Assembly: GCA_017417385.1 (NCBI GenBank)
Contig: JAFPZF010000042.1
Span: 1 to 44,958, forward strand
Length of the DNA: 44,958 nt
Direction: 5' to 3'
Origin: Bacteroidales bacterium
GTDB lineage: Bacteria; Bacteroidota; Bacteroidia; Bacteroidales; Marinilabiliaceae
The notes under the pieces are model-generated. The model was not told the origin of the DNA. It searched no databases and saw nothing but the letters and a program-made list of their open reading frames with translations. Numbering within the stretch: the stretch's first letter is position 1; every line of letters starts with the position of its first letter. Shown one piece after another: positions 35,906 through 44,316 of the stretch. The position numbers and the translations under genes were made by a program.

Positions 35906-36508
35906 CTATTCTGTTATTCCTAACCCCTTAATCCACTCCTCGACTTTCGACCTTTCACTCCTGACGTCATGACCATATATCGAAAACTCTCCCTTCACCA
36001 CGGCTTTCGGATAGGCTTTCTTCACGTCCTCTACGCATCTCCCCAGTCCGCTCCCCTCATGCGTCGTGAAGGGTATTATGGTCTTGCCGTTGAGGTCTTT
36101 GTCCCTGAAGAAGGTGAACATTATCCGTGGATATGTCCCTCCCCAGACTGGCCCTCCGATGAATATTGTGTCATAGTCTCTCACATCGACATCGCCTTCA
36201 TACTCTGGCAATTCTCCTTCCTTTGCTTCTCTGCTCGCCAAATCGCACAAGGGCTTGAATGCCATGCCGTCATATTTGTGCGTGGCTATCTCGAACTGCT
36301 CTGCCCCTGTCAGCTCCGTAATATAGTCTGCCACGACCTTCGTGTTGCCGACTTCCACATTCCCGACGGCATAGTTATCCCCCGCGTGAGAGAAATACAC
36401 GACCAACGCCTTCCCTCGCTGTCCCCCTCCCTGTTGCTTCTGTCCCCAGCTACTCGACACCGACACCACCAGTGCAAAGAATACTGCTATGATGCTTCTT
36501 ATGTTCAT
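35906..36508 (-). CDS. Exported flavodoxin-family protein
   Basis: A 200-residue flavodoxin-like protein with a signal peptide (residues 1-22, ending SSSWGQ). The FMN-binding loop is VVYFSHAGDN-like (residues 36-45) followed by GNTKVVADYI. Phosphate and isoalloxazine loop segments (FIGGPVWGGTYPRIMFTFF and PFTTHEGSGLG) are also present, as in Bacteroidetes flavodoxin/NADPH-dependent reductase-like proteins. Export of an FMN protein suggests a periplasmic redox role. It is the first gene of the flavodoxin-unknown-YecH operon, 57 bases after the end of the restriction-modification gene. Confidence 0.85.
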   Translation of the reverse strand: MNIRSIIAVFFALVVSVSSSWGQKQQGGGQRGKALVVYFSHAGDNYAVGNVEVGNTKVVADYITELTGAEQFEIATHKYDGMAFKPLCDLASREAKEGELPEYEGDVDVRDYDTIFIGGPVWGGTYPRIMFTFFRDKDLNGKTIIPFTTHEGSGLGRCVEDVKKAYPKAVVKGEFSIYGHDVRSERSKVEEWIKGLGITE

Positions 36509-36565
36509 ATTCTCGTGTATTTTAAATCAAGTTCAAACACGTTACACAACTTCTCTTCCATCTTG

Positions 36566-38620
36566 TCACTTCATCTCCCGCACCTCTCTCTCTACGAACG
36601 CCCTTTCCTCATCCGTCAGCCCATACTTGTCATATAGCTGCCTGTCTATCCCCTCTATATCCACAGTCCAGTCTATGTCTCCCTTACTCGTGAAATCCTG
36701 CATCGGCACATTAGCCCACGTCGATTTCGGATTATCCTGTGTCACCTTCAACGTGCCAAGCATCGCACGCATAAATTTCGTCTTGATGTATTTCAGACAA
36801 GCCTCCGCCTCTTCCAGTGTTTCAAACTTCCCTATACACAAAAATGTTGTACTGCACCCTTCACACGGCTTCCCAATCAATGGTGATGATAACACTTCCC
36901 CGAATGCACATGTCCCATTACTCTTAGGTATAAAAACCTTGAAATAACCAAAGTTATCTGGCGTTTCTATGTACTCACGCTTTATCCATTTGATACTCCG
37001 CCCATTACTCTGTGTTCTTCCAAGAATGCCTGCATTCTCTTCTTCCGATTCCTCTTCAAAAAACAATTCAGGCAGCACCTTGAATATATTCGAACCGACA
37101 TCATATCTATGTCCCTTACTATGCCTTCCCTCTGCCCATGGATTGTCTTCATACAACTTTTCTGTCAATCGGTACAAATCTCTCGGATAGACTATCTCAG
37201 AGAACGCCCTGAAGTCTACTTGCTGCAACACCTTGCTCAACATTCCTCTCAATACGTCATTCGCAACAAAAACACCTGTCTTTCCATATTCTTCCATATC
37301 ATCCCATCTTAATATCGATACACCTCCCTTCAAGTCTACTAGCGGAAACACTTTTGCACTTTCACCCTCATATCTGCAAACCTTCAAATGTATGTCATTC
37401 AGCATTTTCTGATTCCATTCCTTGGGTGTCTTACCAGCGTTGAATAGAAATCGTCCCGGTTGTATCGTCACTCCTTTGTCAACCGACATTCTCGCTATAT
37501 CAAAAAGTAAATGATATATCGGATCCGAACCATTCGCCGAACCGCTCGCCTCCTCCTGATACGGCGGATTTCCTATCGCCGCCTCAAACCTCATTGTATC
37601 TGCCATTTTCTCTACTTCGTCTTCTATTGTTATCTTGTTCATCGGCTTCCGCTGATTCAGCAAACGCCTTATCTTGTCATTATCTACCTCGCCTCGCTTG
37701 TTCTTCACCTTCAACAGATCATAGCTGGTGAAATGCTCCGCTATGTTACCAACCTCAAGCCCAAGTACCTCATATATTTTCCTCGTAAACTCGTATGCAT
37801 GGGCAGACGACGGGATGGAATATATCAAGTCGCAATATAGTTCCCTCTTGTAACCAAGTTCCTCCATCCTCTTGCTCGTCGCTATTGCAAACTCGCCTAT
37901 CTTGCTATTGATGTCTATTATGCCCCTCTTCCTGCTGACTGCTTCACGTAATACGTCATCTCCAAGATAACCAAGCATCTCCTTGCACACCTCTGGCGGT
38001 GTCACTATCTCGCTCGCCCCTAATCGACCGAACTTCCTGAGTGCTGTCTCCGCTCTCTCCATCGGCGCAACACTCACGTCATTCGCCAACCTACTGAGAT
38101 TCTGTATCTTATAGTCCAGCGCATTCAACCCCATCTTGTCCATGTGTCTCAACACCAGACGTAGAACATCTACGTCTATACCAAGGTTCCCGAGTATCCT
38201 CCTGTTGTCCACCTTCCTACTGACTTTCAATATGTCCTCCGTCGACGTAAGTCCATCTTTTGACAGAAATGCAAAAAAGAGTATCCGCGAATAGTACGTC
38301 CGCCACTTCCTCTCGAAGCTCTTGATATCCGTTCCCGTCTTCTCCTCCTTCTCTTTTCCATCTTTCTCATCCTCCGGCCCGTTTTCGATACTTCCCCCTT
38401 CCCCCTCTATTTCGATGTCCTTTCCTTCTCCCTCTGACGCTATCACCTCAAACCCTTCTTTTCCGCCCATCTCGCCCTGCCGCTCTATCTCTCTCCGTAT
38501 GCTGTCTATCCCGAGCAAAGCTATGTCTATCGGTATCTCCCCGGCCTCTTCTGCAACTCCCTTATTCGCAGAATACTTGCTGACTTCCGCCAATATGTCG
38601 GTTGCACGAACTTCCACCAT
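36566..38620 (-). CDS. Eco57I-type adenine methylase half of a split nuclease-helicase-methylase
   Basis: A 684-residue product that is the C-terminal part of a longer protein. Residues 1-130 are a helical and acidic linker. The SAM motif I is IIDINSKIGEFAI (about 234-246), an odd variant of DxGxGxG, and motif IV is NPPY at 351-354, typical of N6-adenine methylases. A CxxC pair (GKPCEGC) and a C-terminal segment ending in DKYGLTDEERAFVE (a target-recognition-like domain) follow. Its ATG overlaps the end of the upstream helicase frame by 59 bases. In-frame residues before it (AVNAGR) continue sensibly from SPII in the helicase frame if one extra base near 38639-38640 is removed. The intact protein would be about 1352 residues. 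Confidence 0.85.
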   Translation of the reverse strand: MVEVRATDILAEVSKYSANKGVAEEAGEIPIDIALLGIDSIRREIERQGEMGGKEGFEVIASEGEGKDIEIEGEGGSIENGPEDEKDGKEKEEKTGTDIKSFERKWRTYYSRILFFAFLSKDGLTSTEDILKVSRKVDNRRILGNLGIDVDVLRLVLRHMDKMGLNALDYKIQNLSRLANDVSVAPMERAETALRKFGRLGASEIVTPPEVCKEMLGYLGDDVLREAVSRKRGIIDINSKIGEFAIATSKRMEELGYKRELYCDLIYSIPSSAHAYEFTRKIYEVLGLEVGNIAEHFTSYDLLKVKNKRGEVDNDKIRRLLNQRKPMNKITIEDEVEKMADTMRFEAAIGNPPYQEEASGSANGSDPIYHLLFDIARMSVDKGVTIQPGRFLFNAGKTPKEWNQKMLNDIHLKVCRYEGESAKVFPLVDLKGGVSILRWDDMEEYGKTGVFVANDVLRGMLSKVLQQVDFRAFSEIVYPRDLYRLTEKLYEDNPWAEGRHSKGHRYDVGSNIFKVLPELFFEEESEEENAGILGRTQSNGRSIKWIKREYIETPDNFGYFKVFIPKSNGTCAFGEVLSSPLIGKPCEGCSTTFLCIGKFETLEEAEACLKYIKTKFMRAMLGTLKVTQDNPKSTWANVPMQDFTSKGDIDWTVDIEGIDRQLYDKYGLTDEERAFVEREVREMK

Positions 38621-40625
38621 TCTCCCCGCATTGACTGCTTATAATCGGGCTGACCTTTAGCTCCTTTTCTATCCTATCCCCAAGTTTACTGTTTCCTCCC
38701 TTATCTACGTTAGCATTGTATATCAAAGACCTCTGCTCCTGCATTTTAAATACTCTGCACACATCAAAGTCTACCAGAAGCGTCTGCGGTTTCATGTTGT
38801 ACTTAATAGTGTCCCCACTCTCAGTCACCATCGTCCGAACATACTGATTCTGAAGTCTAAATATCGCCTGATCATATTCCTGAGGACTCGACGTGTCCTT
38901 GAAATACAGCATCGTATCCCACTGCTCGACTGTCGTCCCTGTCAACATCCTGTTGACTGTTAGCGTCATCGTCTTTTCTCCTACTTTCTCAGCTTCTGCT
39001 ATTGCTTGCTTGACTGACGACACGCTGCTATACGCGTCCCCCTCTACTCCTGATATGTTGATTATCTTGTATCCCCCGAGATTCCTGAACCGATCCTTGT
39101 TCTCCTCTATCAACGCCTCAAGTGCATCACAACTCGCACGATACGGCAACACAACGACTATGTGCCGACACATCTTCCCTTTCTTTATCCTCTCGCTGTC
39201 AAGAAACCCGAGTAAGTTGTCATCGCTCTTCGTCCCATCTATGACCTCCATCAAGTCAAGTATTTCAGCCTCGTTCTCAAATCTCTTATGAAGACCACCC
39301 TCTGCATCCTTCACTATTGAACGTGGCTTGAATAGTCTACTGAGCGCAAAGGTAACTCCCGCCTCCCTCATCTCTCCAATCTTCCTCATACACTTCTCGC
39401 TCGGATTGAACGCAAAACGTATCATCTGCGGAAATCCATAGTATGGATTATCCCATTCTTTCACCTCATCCCTGATACCGTTCTCCTCGTCCCATCGTCT
39501 CTGTGCGTCCGCTATGTCCGTGAACTGGCAGAAGCACACTATGTCCTCCTTCCTGAACTCACCCCCCATCAATATCCTATACGGCGTACCAGAAAGGTGT
39601 AGCTTTATCTTCGCCTTAGTCAGCGTCTTGACTATCTTCTCAGCCTTCTCCGTGTCGAAATAGTCCTCCCTCTTCTCGCTACCTTCTGCCTCCCAAACTT
39701 CATGTTCACCATTTCTCAGCACTTCCCCATAACTCCCAGCTCTCGCCCCGTAGTGTGTCTCGTCTACTACCAGCAAGTCTATCAGCGTCTCAAATACTTC
39801 CCTGTGCTTCTCCTTTATGTTCCTTCCTTGCAAGTCCTGAAGCGTGAGAAAAACAACTACCTTTCGACCGCTCTTCCTCCTCTTGCTTATCGCCTTCGCA
39901 TCTGCCCGAAGATCGCTCGCCTCTATGAAGTCATACTCCACAAAGTTCCCCGGCACTTCGACATTTTTCTTCCACTCTCCCTTGACATCTGCCTTTCCCG
40001 AAACTACTACGACAACCTTCGCCCCTATTGCCTTTGCACAACAAAGCGACGTGAACGACTTCCCAAATCTCATAACGGCAAACATCAGCATATTTGTCCT
40101 GCCCGCCTTTACCGCCCTAACAAAGTTGTCTATTGCATCCTGCTGATTGGGGCGCGGCTTCCACTCCTCCTCCTGCCGGACGTATTTGAATGTCGTCGCT
40201 GCTTTGTCTATCCTACTGTAATACTGATACTCACCGGTATTCTCGCCGTGAGCCTTCCTTATCGCTTCTACAGCCTCCTCTACTTCCTGCGCCTTAGTGT
40301 CCCTAAAAAACTCATTTGAATAATGCGGACATCCTGGATATATTCTGTCGAGATCATTCTCGGTCAATCTGTGCTTCCCCTTCTTCGTCTCGAGATAACT
40401 ATGGACTGCATAGTCTCTGAAATATGTATTCTCATCGACTGTCGCCTCTCCCTCATACTGCTTCTCAAGATTCGGGAACATAGTGCGCCATTCCTCTATC
40501 CGGACCGAGACAGGACGATACGTATCGCCGACTTTCAGATAGTCCGGGATAGAGTTTGTCCGAAAGGCATATATCTTCGGCTCAATCCGCCCTTGTATTA
40601 CACTGTCAAGTATCGTGCTGTCCAT
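38562..40625 (-). CDS. GIY-YIG nuclease plus SF2 helicase half of a split restriction-modification protein
   Basis: A 687-residue product. The N-terminus (about 10-90: KIYAF, YLKVGDTYRPVSVRIEEW, YFRDYAVHSYL) fits a GIY-YIG / T5orf172-like nuclease. Then comes a superfamily-2 helicase: RPNQQDA (158-164, Q-motif), a Walker A variant MRFGKS (185-190, lacking the usual Gly before the Lys region), DETH (288-291, Walker B) and LSGTPYR (about 350, motif III). Motif V/VI is LTVNRMLTGTTVEQW and DQAIFRLQNQY. The last 25 residues (after SPII) are nonsense created by a frame change and read into the methylase gene in the wrong frame. Together with the next ORF it forms one enzyme that would cut, translocate and methylate DNA. 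Confidence 0.85.
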   Translation of the reverse strand: MDSTILDSVIQGRIEPKIYAFRTNSIPDYLKVGDTYRPVSVRIEEWRTMFPNLEKQYEGEATVDENTYFRDYAVHSYLETKKGKHRLTENDLDRIYPGCPHYSNEFFRDTKAQEVEEAVEAIRKAHGENTGEYQYYSRIDKAATTFKYVRQEEEWKPRPNQQDAIDNFVRAVKAGRTNMLMFAVMRFGKSFTSLCCAKAIGAKVVVVVSGKADVKGEWKKNVEVPGNFVEYDFIEASDLRADAKAISKRRKSGRKVVVFLTLQDLQGRNIKEKHREVFETLIDLLVVDETHYGARAGSYGEVLRNGEHEVWEAEGSEKREDYFDTEKAEKIVKTLTKAKIKLHLSGTPYRILMGGEFRKEDIVCFCQFTDIADAQRRWDEENGIRDEVKEWDNPYYGFPQMIRFAFNPSEKCMRKIGEMREAGVTFALSRLFKPRSIVKDAEGGLHKRFENEAEILDLMEVIDGTKSDDNLLGFLDSERIKKGKMCRHIVVVLPYRASCDALEALIEENKDRFRNLGGYKIINISGVEGDAYSSVSSVKQAIAEAEKVGEKTMTLTVNRMLTGTTVEQWDTMLYFKDTSSPQEYDQAIFRLQNQYVRTMVTESGDTIKYNMKPQTLLVDFDVCRVFKMQEQRSLIYNANVDKGGNSKLGDRIEKELKVSPIISSQCGENGGSSCNRHIGGSQQVFCE

Positions 40626-40627
40626 AT

Positions 40628-41686
40628 CTACTGTTTCTTTGTTCGCCTAGTCGACTTTCTATTCCACTTCTCCGCATTCTCGTCTATCCTCATCGTGTCT
40701 ACGAAACGAACCACCTGACCGGTCTTCCAGTCCATTATCTTGCAATAGACCCCATTATGATACTTCATGGTTGCCAATCCATACCCTCTCCTGCAACCCT
40801 CGCATGGCTTGCTGACGATAGCCTCCCCCAGCAAGCTCTTCTCTACAACCTCTGTCGTATGGCACGAGCATGGGATTACGCTCCGCAGACCATCCATCTG
40901 CCACAAGTTCCACGACGTCCTCTCTGCAAACGACATCAACTCCCCCTTCGGAAATGGTTTGCCAAATAAATACTCGTAATGCTCTATCGTAGTCAACAAA
41001 AAAGCCTCCCTCGCCAACAACAGACTGTCACCACTCCACTCAAATCCGTATGTACTCTCGACCGCCCGACGCGCCCACTCTATCCACTCCGACTCACCGA
41101 CCGTGTTCTCTCCAACTATTCTCAACTTCCTGTCGAGTAGCCCCATACGCCTCGGAACTTCTATCGGCTCTCCCGTCACGACGTCCGCTCGACTGACAAG
41201 ATACGGAGCCTCGCCACACGTTATCTCTATTCTGTTACTCAGGACGTAATCCTCCCACGTCTTTCCCCCCGCAAACTCTACTTTCTCCTTTGTAGGCTCC
41301 CACGTCCTGAGGTCTTCACTCATGACGTTAATCTCCTTTCCCTCGACAAACCAACCCTCGTCAACAAGATTGCACTGGTAGTTACACACCCATGCAGGAG
41401 TGAACACCTCCGCCATCTTCTTCACCCTCTCAGTTTGTTTCTCCTTATTCTTCTGGCATCTCGGACGTATGATCTCACTCTTTCCCTCTCCTGTTATGTT
41501 CTCCGCTCGTATCTGATCATGATAACCATACCCTTCCCCTAGATGCTCATAGTCATGAGTCATCCACGAGATGTTCACCTGCTCGCCATCCTCGCTCAAC
41601 GTCCTGTCTGCAAGCAACGTCTGTAATAGTCCCTCCACCTCGCCGAGAATGTCATTTTCGCTTATATCTACCCCCTGTGCTTTCAA
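40628..41686 (-). CDS. Restriction-modification accessory subunit (methylase-subunit-M-like)
   Basis: A 352-residue protein similar to the small 'restriction endonuclease subunit M' partners that precede GIY-YIG/helicase/Eco57I proteins in Bacteroidales. It contains KKMAEVFTPAWVCNYQCN (an N-terminal motif seen in N6-adenine methylases), GKTWEDYVLSNRIEITCGEAPYLVSR, and NLWQMDGLRSVIPCSCH followed by KPCEGC, a likely zinc site. No NPPY motif is present, so it may supply recognition or cofactor binding rather than catalysis. No ATG fits. The frame opens with TTG at 41684-41686 after an in-frame TGA, so the start is uncertain. It ends two bases before the helicase start, so the two are co-transcribed. 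Confidence 0.75.
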   Translation of the reverse strand: MKAQGVDISENDILGEVEGLLQTLLADRTLSEDGEQVNISWMTHDYEHLGEGYGYHDQIRAENITGEGKSEIIRPRCQKNKEKQTERVKKMAEVFTPAWVCNYQCNLVDEGWFVEGKEINVMSEDLRTWEPTKEKVEFAGGKTWEDYVLSNRIEITCGEAPYLVSRADVVTGEPIEVPRRMGLLDRKLRIVGENTVGESEWIEWARRAVESTYGFEWSGDSLLLAREAFLLTTIEHYEYLFGKPFPKGELMSFAERTSWNLWQMDGLRSVIPCSCHTTEVVEKSLLGEAIVSKPCEGCRRGYGLATMKYHNGVYCKIMDWKTGQVVRFVDTMRIDENAEKWNRKSTRRTKKQ

Positions 41687-41721
41687 ATCTCAATGATCTA
41701 TTATGCCGTTCCCTTTTTTTG

Positions 41722-41729
41722 CAAAGATA
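41722..41729 (-). promoter_or_regulatory. -7 promoter box of the restriction-modification operon
   Basis: The minus strand reads TATCTTTG (consensus TAnnTTTG) 36-43 bases upstream of the TTG start of the accessory subunit. It marks a promoter reading only into the R-M genes. Confidence 0.55.
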
Positions 41730-41943
41730 CTAAAAAATCCCTCTTCTCTCCTCCATCTTCCACTCGCTATTAGCCCCAAAATCGCCCTAATGTTAGACTT
41801 GGGTTAGCCCTGATATAGACTTGTCCCCCTCTCTTTGCGCTAGTCCTCCGCCCGACCGCCATCTTTTTCCGCCGTCTTTTTCGCCTATCTCTCCGCTATT
41901 CGAGTTTTTTTCTTTTCTTTGCAATATCAAATATCAATAGACA

Positions 41944-42516
41944 ATGAAAAAACTATCTCTGGCTCTCGCCGCCTGCCTCGCCCTCGCCGCTTGCAACAGC
42001 ACCACGAGCAACACTGGCAGCGCAAACAACACCAACAACACTCCCGCCCAGTCTTCCACGACGAGGCAGGAAGCATCTGTAACTGACACTATTAGCAAAG
42101 AAACTATGGAAAAGAATATGCAGGAAGTTCAGGCCTACCTGAAGGAATGTGGCGCTTTCTTCATCGCCACAACTGACAACGACCAGCCACACGTCCGCCC
42201 CTTCGGCGTCTCCGAAGTTATCGACGGCAACTTCTACATCATGACCGGCAAGGTCAAGGACGTCTACAAGCAGATTGCCGCCAACGGCAAGTTCGAGATC
42301 TGCGCACTCAAGAAGTCCTCGACCGAGTGGATGAGGCTCAGCGGAACGCTCGTCCCCGAGGAGTCTGTCGCACTCAAGGAGGAGTTCCTCAACCGCAACC
42401 ACGGCCTCAAGTCTATGTACAAGGCCGACGACGACAACATGGCTCTCCTCCGCGTCACGGGCGCTACTGCCCGCTTCTGCTCCTTCGCCGGACCAGAGCG
42501 CAAGATCAACTTCTAA
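41944..42516 (+). CDS. Lipoprotein with pyridoxamine 5'-phosphate oxidase-like (FMN-binding) domain
   Basis: A 190-residue lipoprotein. Signal residues 1-16 end in an ALAAC lipobox with Cys17, then an Asn/Ser/Thr-rich linker (about 18-50). A PNPOx-like split barrel fills 55-190: LKECGAFFIATTDNDQPHVRPFGVSEVIDGNFYIMTGKVKDVYKQIAANGKFEICAL. This is the pattern of FMN-binding or heme/F420-like flavoproteins of the PNPOx clan, normally cytoplasmic, here exported. The substrate is unknown. It is the second intact plus-strand gene, C-rich like the reductase. A perfect 12-bp-stem terminator follows. Confidence 0.85.
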   Translation: MKKLSLALAACLALAACNSTTSNTGSANNTNNTPAQSSTTRQEASVTDTISKETMEKNMQEVQAYLKECGAFFIATTDNDQPHVRPFGVSEVIDGNFYIMTGKVKDVYKQIAANGKFEICALKKSSTEWMRLSGTLVPEESVALKEEFLNRNHGLKSMYKADDDNMALLRVTGATARFCSFAGPERKINF

Positions 42517-42548
42517 TCCATCTCTCTATCCGAGAGGACATTAACGCA

Positions 42549-42595
42549 AGAGAGGGGCGTCAAGACTCACCGTCTAACGCCCCTCTCTCTGTTTT
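42549..42595 (+). terminator. Rho-independent terminator of the PNPOx-like gene
   Basis: AGAGAGGGGCGT (42549-42560) pairs with ACGCCCCTCTCT (42577-42588) and is followed by CTGTTTT. It lies between converging genes and may serve both. Confidence 0.88.
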
Positions 42596-42604
42596 ATGAC
42601 ATGT

Positions 42605-43660
42605 TTACTCGTAATGTCTTATCCTGACGTCTATTCCCTCGCCCGCTAATTGAGACGCTATGCCGCTGACGTCCGTCTTGCCATAGTGATACGGGAAGAG
42701 CACCTTCGGTTTGACCGTCTTCGCCGCCTTCACCAACTGCTCCGGCGTCATCGTATACGGCTGATTGCACGGCATGAAGGCTACGTCTATGTCCCCGAAG
42801 GACCCCATCTCTTCTATGTCCTCGGTGTCGCCTGCTATGTATACCCTGAGCCCGTCGATGCTGACTATGTAGCCGTTATCCCTCCCCTTGGGATGGTACT
42901 GCTGCCGCCCCTCTGTCGTGTTGTACGCCGGGACGGCCTCGACCGTGATGTCGTCCGCTATCTGCTCCTTGTCGCCGTTCGCCATTGCCTTGCCCGCGCC
43001 ATACATCTCCGCGCACCGCTTGTTCATGACTATCTGCGTACCCTCTTTCGTGAGCGTCCTGAGCACCGCCTCGTCATAGTGGTCGCCATGCTCATGCGTG
43101 ACTAGTATGTAGTCCGCCTTCGGCATCTCGCTATAGTCGATGGTCCTGTCTCCGAGCTTCGAGACTGGGTCGACCTCTATCTCCCGCCCGTCATACTCGA
43201 TTCGGATGCTCCCATGCATCAGCGCATACATCTTGACCCTCTTGCCGCTCTTTGTCTTGAAGACGTCTGTCTCATACTTGTCGACGACGACTTTCTTCCC
43301 TGCGTCCTTCCATGCAATGATTCCACCTTTGAGGTTGACACTCTTGAACCCCTCTGCCACGAGTCTCCCCGCCGCACTCGCCGACCGACGCCCGCTCCTG
43401 CAATAGACTGCTATGGTCTTGCCCGTCGGCAGCTCGGCCTTCGCCCTCTCTATGAAGTCCTTCTGTGCCTGGTCGATGTTGATGGCCCCCTCGAGATGCC
43501 CCTCGTTGTACTCCTTCTCCGTCCTGACGTCCAGCACCACAGATCCTTGAACTTCAACTATCTCTGAGAATTGCTTCACATCAAAATCTTCATAGCTCTG
43601 CTGACCACATGCCGTCGTCAACCCCATGAATGCCAATAAATATGAGACTGCCTTTTTCAT
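42605..43660 (-). CDS. Rhodanese / metallo-beta-lactamase fusion lipoprotein
   Basis: A 351-residue exported fusion. The lipobox TTAC gives lipidation Cys18. Residues 25-125 are a rhodanese domain (DVRTEKEYNEGHLEGAINI, active-site CRSGRRSA with Cys87). Residues 140-351 are a UlaG-like metallo-beta-lactamase domain with the HEHGDHYD motif (189-196), AGDTEDIEEMG and FPYHYGKTD as further ligand segments. The two domains together suggest sulfur-transfer or thiol-linked hydrolysis in the periplasm, but no substrate can be assigned. Its -7 box is at 43693-43700. It converges with the PNPOx-like gene. Confidence 0.9.
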   Translation of the reverse strand: MKKAVSYLLAFMGLTTACGQQSYEDFDVKQFSEIVEVQGSVVLDVRTEKEYNEGHLEGAINIDQAQKDFIERAKAELPTGKTIAVYCRSGRRSASAAGRLVAEGFKSVNLKGGIIAWKDAGKKVVVDKYETDVFKTKSGKRVKMYALMHGSIRIEYDGREIEVDPVSKLGDRTIDYSEMPKADYILVTHEHGDHYDEAVLRTLTKEGTQIVMNKRCAEMYGAGKAMANGDKEQIADDITVEAVPAYNTTEGRQQYHPKGRDNGYIVSIDGLRVYIAGDTEDIEEMGSFGDIDVAFMPCNQPYTMTPEQLVKAAKTVKPKVLFPYHYGKTDVSGIASQLAGEGIDVRIRHYE

Positions 43661-43692
43661 CCCTTTTGTTTATTTGTTTTCTCTTTATCTCT

Positions 43693-43700
43693 CAAAAATA
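43693..43700 (-). promoter_or_regulatory. -7 promoter box of the rhodanese fusion
   Basis: The minus strand reads TATTTTTG (TAnnTTTG), 33-40 bases upstream of the ATG at 43660. Confidence 0.5.
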
Positions 43701-43953
43701 CTGAACTATTTTGAAAATTCCCCCGCCTCCCTGTAAAAAGAGCAATCATCTTCTCCTTAGACTACTCCTATATCCTCTCCCGACAGGATCTAAGGAAGGC
43801 TCCTCACAACGCCACCTACCCCTCTCGCCTCTTCACGCAATCGTTCTATCTCTTCTCCCCGCAATAGCTCCACAGTAGCACGTCCTTCTTCTCCTCATTT
43901 ATCAACATGTACAGTTACCTTTGAGGTGACAATACCGAATAAAACGCTCGCTT

Positions 43954-44233
43954 ATGACTGCAAATATAGCATTGTTCGCCCAGATAGTCGGCAAAACTTG
44001 ACAAGAACTCTTTCCGAAAACTTGTCAAGGAGAAGGCAACAGACAAGCACAGCAAGGGCATAAACAGCTGGACGCACCTGATATCCATGCTGTTTTAGTC
44101 CACTTCGGTGCGCGACATATCCTCCGGTCTCAAATCAGCCTCGGGCAACTTGAACCATCTGGGCGTAGAAAGAGCCCCATCCAAATCAACATTGAGCTAT
44201 CAGAACTCAAGACGCGACCATACACTGTTTCGC
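43954..44233 (+). pseudogene. Remnant of an IS4-type (DUF4372-like) transposase
   Basis: The plus strand encodes MTANIALFAQIVGK, then after a one-base frame change KLDKNSFRKLVKEKATDKHS and the segment KGINSWTHLISMLF. A stop and shortened joint precede SVRDISSGLKSASGNLNHLG and VERAPSKSTLSYQNSRRDH. That order matches the N-terminal DUF4372 domain of IS4-family transposases common in Bacteroidetes. At least one frameshift, an in-frame stop and the loss of the whole catalytic part make it a dead fragment. No terminal inverted repeats are seen. It sits at the point where the base composition of the window changes. Confidence 0.75.
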
Positions 44234-44316
44234 AGAGTAGGCTCCTTTATTGAAATCTTCATTTATGCCTTTTCCGACGCAAGCGAGTCACATTTACTTT
44301 TCAATACAAAAGTTAC

